The translations under genes and the position numbers were made by a program. A stretch of DNA of 64,000 nucleotides from positions 37,307,119-37,371,118 of the forward strand of contig OX424559.1 of NCBI GenBank assembly GCA_949152475.1, read 5' to 3'. The DNA comes from Terebella lapidaria. Its lineage: Eukaryota > Annelida > Polychaeta > Terebellida > Terebellidae. Shown here piece after piece: positions 57,080 to 64,000 of this stretch (positions are counted from its first letter, which is position 1; each line of letters opens with the position of its first letter). The notes beneath the pieces are model-generated. The model worked only from the letters and a program-made list of their open reading frames with translations. It did no database searches and was not told where the DNA came from.

Positions 57080-58596
57080 CGATAGTGCTGATATAAAAGA
57101 GCCCCTGGCTTGCCACAGATTGTATTTAGACAAGAGTTTTAGGCTTTGTTATATCACTTGTGCATCACTGAGTTAGAAAACCACAGAAATGTTGTTTGAG
57201 ATCAGTATTCAGATGCATACAAGGTCTGTTGTATTGCTACGCGACCGAGTGTTGATATTAGAGACAGTACATGTGCACAGAGGGTAATCGTTTCCACATA
57301 TTATTGGCGTGTGAACGGGCTGACAAACAGATTTACCCCACCTCTCTTTCCGTCTAGATATCTCAGCGAGTTTTCAAGTTATTTTGAATATAAAAATTGC
57401 ACCATAAACTAGAAATAACACTACAATTTTCTACATGAAAAACTTCAAAATTAAATATTGAATTATTTTTTTAAAAATTGGATCCAGAAGAAATTGAAAT
57501 GTATCCGTAGAATCCGGAATCCGGATCCGATCCGGATCAAACTTGTGGTGTCTGTAGGGGTTGTCATTCTCCACTTGTGTGTGAAATTTCAAGAGAATCC
57601 AATCAAAATTTATCGAGTTATGAATTTTTGAATAGTCGCCCATGTTATAGATAGGGATTTTTCGAGTTTTCAAGAACTTCTATTGACGTTACCTTGACCT
57701 TGACCTTTGACCTCCGTACTTCAATTCGTAGAGGTCAATATTGATAACATGCAAAACAAGTTTCAAGTGATTCCATTCAGTATTGACGATGTTATGGCCT
57801 TTTGAAATTTCTTAAATTTAACGTTTATGACGTGATTGTGACGTCACTGTACGTCGCAGTGCCGCAAATAAGGTATCACTGCAATCGGGGGTTCAAGATC
57901 TTTCCAACGATATACTACTTGATTTGGTGCGCCAAACTTTGTACTTGACCTTGATATTCACCTTAAGCGAACTTCTCAAGGTCAAGGTCAAAAGTCAAAG
58001 TCAAGTTCGCAGACGATAGAACTCGAGTGTATCTACAATATGAACGTGGTTTGAAGTGTCTAGGACGATTAGAATCGGAGCTATGGCCATTTATGTGTTT
58101 TTGATCTTTTGTGTGACCTTGACCTTGACCTTTAGTCTAAGGTCACCAAAATCCAGCCATCTCCAGGTATATACCTAAGCTATGTATCCATGAAATTTGG
58201 TGATGATCCGGCCGGAACTGTGTCTTGTAGAGCAGTAAAATACAAAGAACAAACTAGATTTTGATGATGTCAGTAAAGAGCAAAGCAGTTTTTCCGTTGC
58301 CATGGCAACATTTTTCAAGCGAATTTGACTGAAAACGATGGGTGGCTCACTTAAAGCCTAAAAAATGTTCCCATAAATTTTGGTGATGATCCGACGAAAA
58401 CTGTGGCCTGTAGCGTGCAAACAGACAAACAGACAAACCAACGGAACTGACCAACATAGTTGTCGAATTTTCAATTCGTCAACTAATAAAGATCCGCAAG
58501 TAGAAGAAACTCTGCGTGTATTCGTTGCATGTACAGGATCTTTGGTTTTTAGATGAAATATTACTAACGGTGCTCCCTACGCATTTCCGTAAATGT
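57080..58596 (+). mobile_element. 1,517-bp array, copy 4
   Basis: Hairpin at 58458; apparently identical. Confidence 0.9.
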
Positions 58597-60113
58597 CGAT
58601 AGTGCTGATATAAAAGAGCCCCTGGCTTGCCACAGATTGTATTTAGACAAGAGTTTTAGGCTTTGTTATATCACTTGTGCATCACTGAGTTAGAAAACCA
58701 CAGAAATGTTGTTTGAGATCAGTATTCAGATGCATACAAGGTCTGTTGTATTGCTACGCGACCGAGTGTTGATATTAGAGACAGTACATGTGCACAGAGG
58801 GTAATCGTTTCCACATATTATTGGCGTGTGAACGGGCTGACAAACAGATTTACCCCACCTCTCTTTCCGTCTAGATATCTCAGCGAGTTTTCAAGTTATT
58901 TTGAATATAAAAATTGCACCATAAACTAGAAATAACACTACAATTTTCTACATGAAAAACTTCAAAATTAAATATTGAATTATTTTTTTAAAAATTGGAT
59001 CCAGAAGAAATTGAAATGTATCCGTAGAATCCGGAATCCGGATCCGATCCGGATCAAACTTGTGGTGTCTGTAGGGGTTGTCATTCTCCACTTGTGTGTG
59101 AAATTTCAAGAGAATCCAATCAAAATTTATCGAGTTATGAATTTTTGAATAGTCGCCCATGTTATAGATAGGGATTTTTCGAGTTTTCAAGAACTTCTAT
59201 TGACGTTACCTTGACCTTGACCTTTGACCTCCGTACTTCAATTCGTAGAGGTCAATATTGATAACATGCAAAACAAGTTTCAAGTGATTCCATTCAGTAT
59301 TGACGATGTTATGGCCTTTTGAAATTTCTTAAATTTAACGTTTATGACGTGATTGTGACGTCACTGTACGTCGCAGTGCCGCAAATAAGGTATCACTGCA
59401 ATCGGGGGTTCAAGATCTTTCCAACGATATACTACTTGATTTGGTGCGCCAAACTTTGTACTTGACCTTGATATTCACCTTAAGCGAACTTCTCAAGGTC
59501 AAGGTCAAAAGTCAAAGTCAAGTTCGCAGACGATAGAACTCGAGTGTATCTACAATATGAACGTGGTTTGAAGTGTCTAGGACGATTAGAATCGGAGCTA
59601 TGGCCATTTATGTGTTTTTGATCTTTTGTGTGACCTTGACCTTGACCTTTAGTCTAAGGTCACCAAAATCCAGCCATCTCCAGGTATATACCTAAGCTAT
59701 GTATCCATGAAATTTGGTGATGATCCGGCCGGAACTGTGTCTTGTAGAGCAGTAAAATACAAAGAACAAACTAGATTTTGATGATGTCAGTAAAGAGCAA
59801 AGCAGTTTTTCCGTTGCCATGGCAACATTTTTCAAGCGAATTTGACTGAAAACGATGGGTGGCTCACTTAAAGCCTAAAAAATGTTCCCATAAATTTTGG
59901 TGATGATCCGACGAAAACTGTGGCCTGTAGCGTGCAAACAGACAAACAGACAAACCAACGGAACTGACCAACATAGTTGTCGAATTTTCAATTCGTCAAC
60001 TAATAAAGATCCGCAAGTAGAAGAAACTCTGCGTGTATTCGTTGCATGTACAGGATCTTTGGTTTTTAGATGAAATATTACTAACGGTGCTCCCTACGCA
60101 TTTCCGTAAATGT
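58597..60113 (+). mobile_element. 1,517-bp array, copy 5
   Basis: Hairpin at 59975; apparently identical. Confidence 0.9.
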
Positions 60114-61630
60114 CGATAGTGCTGATATAAAAGAGCCCCTGGCTTGCCACAGATTGTATTTAGACAAGAGTTTTAGGCTTTGTTATATCACTTGTGCATC
60201 ACTGAGTTAGAAAACCACAGAAATGTTGTTTGAGATCAGTATTCAGATGCATACAAGGTCTGTTGTATTGCTACGCGACCGAGTGTTGATATTAGAGACA
60301 GTACATGTGCACAGAGGGTAATCGTTTCCACATATTATTGGCGTGTGAACGGGCTGACAAACAGATTTACCCCACCTCTCTTTCCGTCTAGATATCTCAG
60401 CGAGTTTTCAAGTTATTTTGAATATAAAAATTGCACCATAAACTAGAAATAACACTACAATTTTCTACATGAAAAACTTCAAAATTAAATATTGAATTAT
60501 TTTTTTAAAAATTGGATCCAGAAGAAATTGAAATGTATCCGTAGAATCCGGAATCCGGATCCGATCCGGATCAAACTTGTGGTGTCTGTAGGGGTTGTCA
60601 TTCTCCACTTGTGTGTGAAATTTCAAGAGAATCCAATCAAAATTTATCGAGTTATGAATTTTTGAATAGTCGCCCATGTTATAGATAGGGATTTTTCGAG
60701 TTTTCAAGAACTTCTATTGACGTTACCTTGACCTTGACCTTTGACCTCCGTACTTCAATTCGTAGAGGTCAATATTGATAACATGCAAAACAAGTTTCAA
60801 GTGATTCCATTCAGTATTGACGATGTTATGGCCTTTTGAAATTTCTTAAATTTAACGTTTATGACGTGATTGTGACGTCACTGTACGTCGCAGTGCCGCA
60901 AATAAGGTATCACTGCAATCGGGGGTTCAAGATCTTTCCAACGATATACTACTTGATTTGGTGCGCCAAACTTTGTACTTGACCTTGATATTCACCTTAA
61001 GCGAACTTCTCAAGGTCAAGGTCAAAAGTCAAAGTCAAGTTCGCAGACGATAGAACTCGAGTGTATCTACAATATGAACGTGGTTTGAAGTGTCTAGGAC
61101 GATTAGAATCGGAGCTATGGCCATTTATGTGTTTTTGATCTTTTGTGTGACCTTGACCTTGACCTTTAGTCTAAGGTCACCAAAATCCAGCCATCTCCAG
61201 GTATATACCTAAGCTATGTATCCATGAAATTTGGTGATGATCCGGCCGGAACTGTGTCTTGTAGAGCAGTAAAATACAAAGAACAAACTAGATTTTGATG
61301 ATGTCAGTAAAGAGCAAAGCAGTTTTTCCGTTGCCATGGCAACATTTTTCAAGCGAATTTGACTGAAAACGATGGGTGGCTCACTTAAAGCCTAAAAAAT
61401 GTTCCCATAAATTTTGGTGATGATCCGACGAAAACTGTGGCCTGTAGCGTGCAAACAGACAAACAGACAAACCAACGGAACTGACCAACATAGTTGTCGA
61501 ATTTTCAATTCGTCAACTAATAAAGATCCGCAAGTAGAAGAAACTCTGCGTGTATTCGTTGCATGTACAGGATCTTTGGTTTTTAGATGAAATATTACTA
61601 ACGGTGCTCCCTACGCATTTCCGTAAATGT
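60114..61630 (+). mobile_element. 1,517-bp array, copy 6
   Basis: Hairpin at 61492; apparently identical. Confidence 0.9.
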
Positions 61631-63147
61631 CGATAGTGCTGATATAAAAGAGCCCCTGGCTTGCCACAGATTGTATTTAGACAAGAGTTTTAGGCTTTGT
61701 TATATCACTTGTGCATCACTGAGTTAGAAAACCACAGAAATGTTGTTTGAGATCAGTATTCAGATGCATACAAGGTCTGTTGTATTGCTACGCGACCGAG
61801 TGTTGATATTAGAGACAGTACATGTGCACAGAGGGTAATCGTTTCCACATATTATTGGCGTGTGAACGGGCTGACAAACAGATTTACCCCACCTCTCTTT
61901 CCGTCTAGATATCTCAGCGAGTTTTCAAGTTATTTTGAATATAAAAATTGCACCATAAACTAGAAATAACACTACAATTTTCTACATGAAAAACTTCAAA
62001 ATTAAATATTGAATTATTTTTTTAAAAATTGGATCCAGAAGAAATTGAAATGTATCCGTAGAATCCGGAATCCGGATCCGATCCGGATCAAACTTGTGGT
62101 GTCTGTAGGGGTTGTCATTCTCCACTTGTGTGTGAAATTTCAAGAGAATCCAATCAAAATTTATCGAGTTATGAATTTTTGAATAGTCGCCCATGTTATA
62201 GATAGGGATTTTTCGAGTTTTCAAGAACTTCTATTGACGTTACCTTGACCTTGACCTTTGACCTCCGTACTTCAATTCGTAGAGGTCAATATTGATAACA
62301 TGCAAAACAAGTTTCAAGTGATTCCATTCAGTATTGACGATGTTATGGCCTTTTGAAATTTCTTAAATTTAACGTTTATGACGTGATTGTGACGTCACTG
62401 TACGTCGCAGTGCCGCAAATAAGGTATCACTGCAATCGGGGGTTCAAGATCTTTCCAACGATATACTACTTGATTTGGTGCGCCAAACTTTGTACTTGAC
62501 CTTGATATTCACCTTAAGCGAACTTCTCAAGGTCAAGGTCAAAAGTCAAAGTCAAGTTCGCAGACGATAGAACTCGAGTGTATCTACAATATGAACGTGG
62601 TTTGAAGTGTCTAGGACGATTAGAATCGGAGCTATGGCCATTTATGTGTTTTTGATCTTTTGTGTGACCTTGACCTTGACCTTTAGTCTAAGGTCACCAA
62701 AATCCAGCCATCTCCAGGTATATACCTAAGCTATGTATCCATGAAATTTGGTGATGATCCGGCCGGAACTGTGTCTTGTAGAGCAGTAAAATACAAAGAA
62801 CAAACTAGATTTTGATGATGTCAGTAAAGAGCAAAGCAGTTTTTCCGTTGCCATGGCAACATTTTTCAAGCGAATTTGACTGAAAACGATGGGTGGCTCA
62901 CTTAAAGCCTAAAAAATGTTCCCATAAATTTTGGTGATGATCCGACGAAAACTGTGGCCTGTAGCGTGCAAACAGACAAACAGACAAACCAACGGAACTG
63001 ACCAACATAGTTGTCGAATTTTCAATTCGTCAACTAATAAAGATCCGCAAGTAGAAGAAACTCTGCGTGTATTCGTTGCATGTACAGGATCTTTGGTTTT
63101 TAGATGAAATATTACTAACGGTGCTCCCTACGCATTTCCGTAAATGT
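61631..63147 (+). mobile_element. 1,517-bp array, copy 7
   Basis: Hairpin at 63009; apparently identical. Confidence 0.9.
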
Positions 63148-64000
63148 CGATAGTGCTGATATAAAAGAGCCCCTGGCTTGCCACAGATTGTATTTAGACA
63201 AGAGTTTTAGGCTTTGTTATATCACTTGTGCATCACTGAGTTAGAAAACCACAGAAATGTTGTTTGAGATCAGTATTCAGATGCATACAAGGTCTGTTGT
63301 ATTGCTACGCGACCGAGTGTTGATATTAGAGACAGTACATGTGCACAGAGGGTAATCGTTTCCACATATTATTGGCGTGTGAACGGGCTGACAAACAGAT
63401 TTACCCCACCTCTCTTTCCGTCTAGATATCTCAGCGAGTTTTCAAGTTATTTTGAATATAAAAATTGCACCATAAACTAGAAATAACACTACAATTTTCT
63501 ACATGAAAAACTTCAAAATTAAATATTGAATTATTTTTTTAAAAATTGGATCCAGAAGAAATTGAAATGTATCCGTAGAATCCGGAATCCGGATCCGATC
63601 CGGATCAAACTTGTGGTGTCTGTAGGGGTTGTCATTCTCCACTTGTGTGTGAAATTTCAAGAGAATCCAATCAAAATTTATCGAGTTATGAATTTTTGAA
63701 TAGTCGCCCATGTTATAGATAGGGATTTTTCGAGTTTTCAAGAACTTCTATTGACGTTACCTTGACCTTGACCTTTGACCTCCGTACTTCAATTCGTAGA
63801 GGTCAATATTGATAACATGCAAAACAAGTTTCAAGTGATTCCATTCAGTATTGACGATGTTATGGCCTTTTGAAATTTCTTAAATTTAACGTTTATGACG
63901 TGATTGTGACGTCACTGTACGTCGCAGTGCCGCAAATAAGGTATCACTGCAATCGGGGGTTCAAGATCTTTCCAACGATATACTACTTGATTTGGTGCGC
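63148..64000 (+). mobile_element. 1,517-bp array, copy 8, cut by window end
   Basis: First 853 bp of the unit; the array continues beyond the window. Confidence 0.9.

Noticed and set aside
52880..63741. Identical 80-codon minus-strand frame in all eight 1,517-bp copies
   Set aside because: Identity follows from the arrays being near-identical; the frame has no relative in sister units and no recognisable domain.
29205..64000. LTR retrotransposon or retrozyme
   Set aside because: No paired LTRs, primer-binding site with polypurine tract, or reverse transcriptase. I looked for hammerhead cores (CTGATGA with CGAAAC in order) and found no convincing pair.

Overview
This window reads as eukaryotic, AT-rich, gene-free repeat DNA, most likely from a marine invertebrate (mollusc, echinoderm or similar; the sequence does not fix the phylum). 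I support no protein-coding gene: no open frame exceeds about 130 codons, and the recurring short frames follow the repeats and show no codon-level constraint. Nearly everything belongs to one modular family of non-autonomous repeats. A complete member has: a candidate 5' end (TCTGGTGCATG plus a palindrome); a conserved block of about 350-400 bp with a TATA box, here called the P module; core repeats rich in TGACCT/AGGTCA half-sites and TGACGTCA palindromes; a shared 3' tail; an (AAAC)n tract; and a terminal palindrome or 12-13 bp hairpin, often followed at once by AATAAA.

Layout. 1-25,314: 21 composite units (types A, B, C and A/B fusions) that mostly end in an AATAAAG junction. They carry 34 degenerate tRNA-Gln-like modules, all on the minus strand, and 13 P modules. 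25,315-29,204: 328-bp satellite monomers, a roughly 1-kb element (copy a) and a sparse non-repeat stretch. 29,205-37,598: six head-to-tail copies of a 1,429-bp unit. 37,599-38,697: copy b of the 1-kb element. 38,698-40,276: an element dense in nuclear-receptor half-sites. 40,277-44,062: two elements built from 328-bp monomers, then a run of hairpin cassettes. 44,265-45,308: copy c. 45,309-47,565: more monomers. 47,659-50,178: two copies of a 1,261-bp unit. 50,300-51,343: copy d. 51,344-52,444: mostly non-repeat sequence. 52,529-64,000: seven and a half copies of a 1,517-bp unit running off the window.

The most striking points: (1) three tandem arrays with different bodies all restart within about 8-13 bp upstream of the same TATA box; (2) the terminal hairpins differ in sequence between subfamilies but keep pairing, including clear compensatory changes; (3) TATA at the front and hairpin plus AATAAA at the back make each 1.3-1.5 kb unit look like a non-coding transcription or rolling-circle unit; (4) tail, microsatellite and hairpin resemble bivalve pearl / Helentron-associated (HINE) Helitron relatives, which I infer from architecture and not from a database match. 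All identity statements are from reading by eye; no alignment was run.
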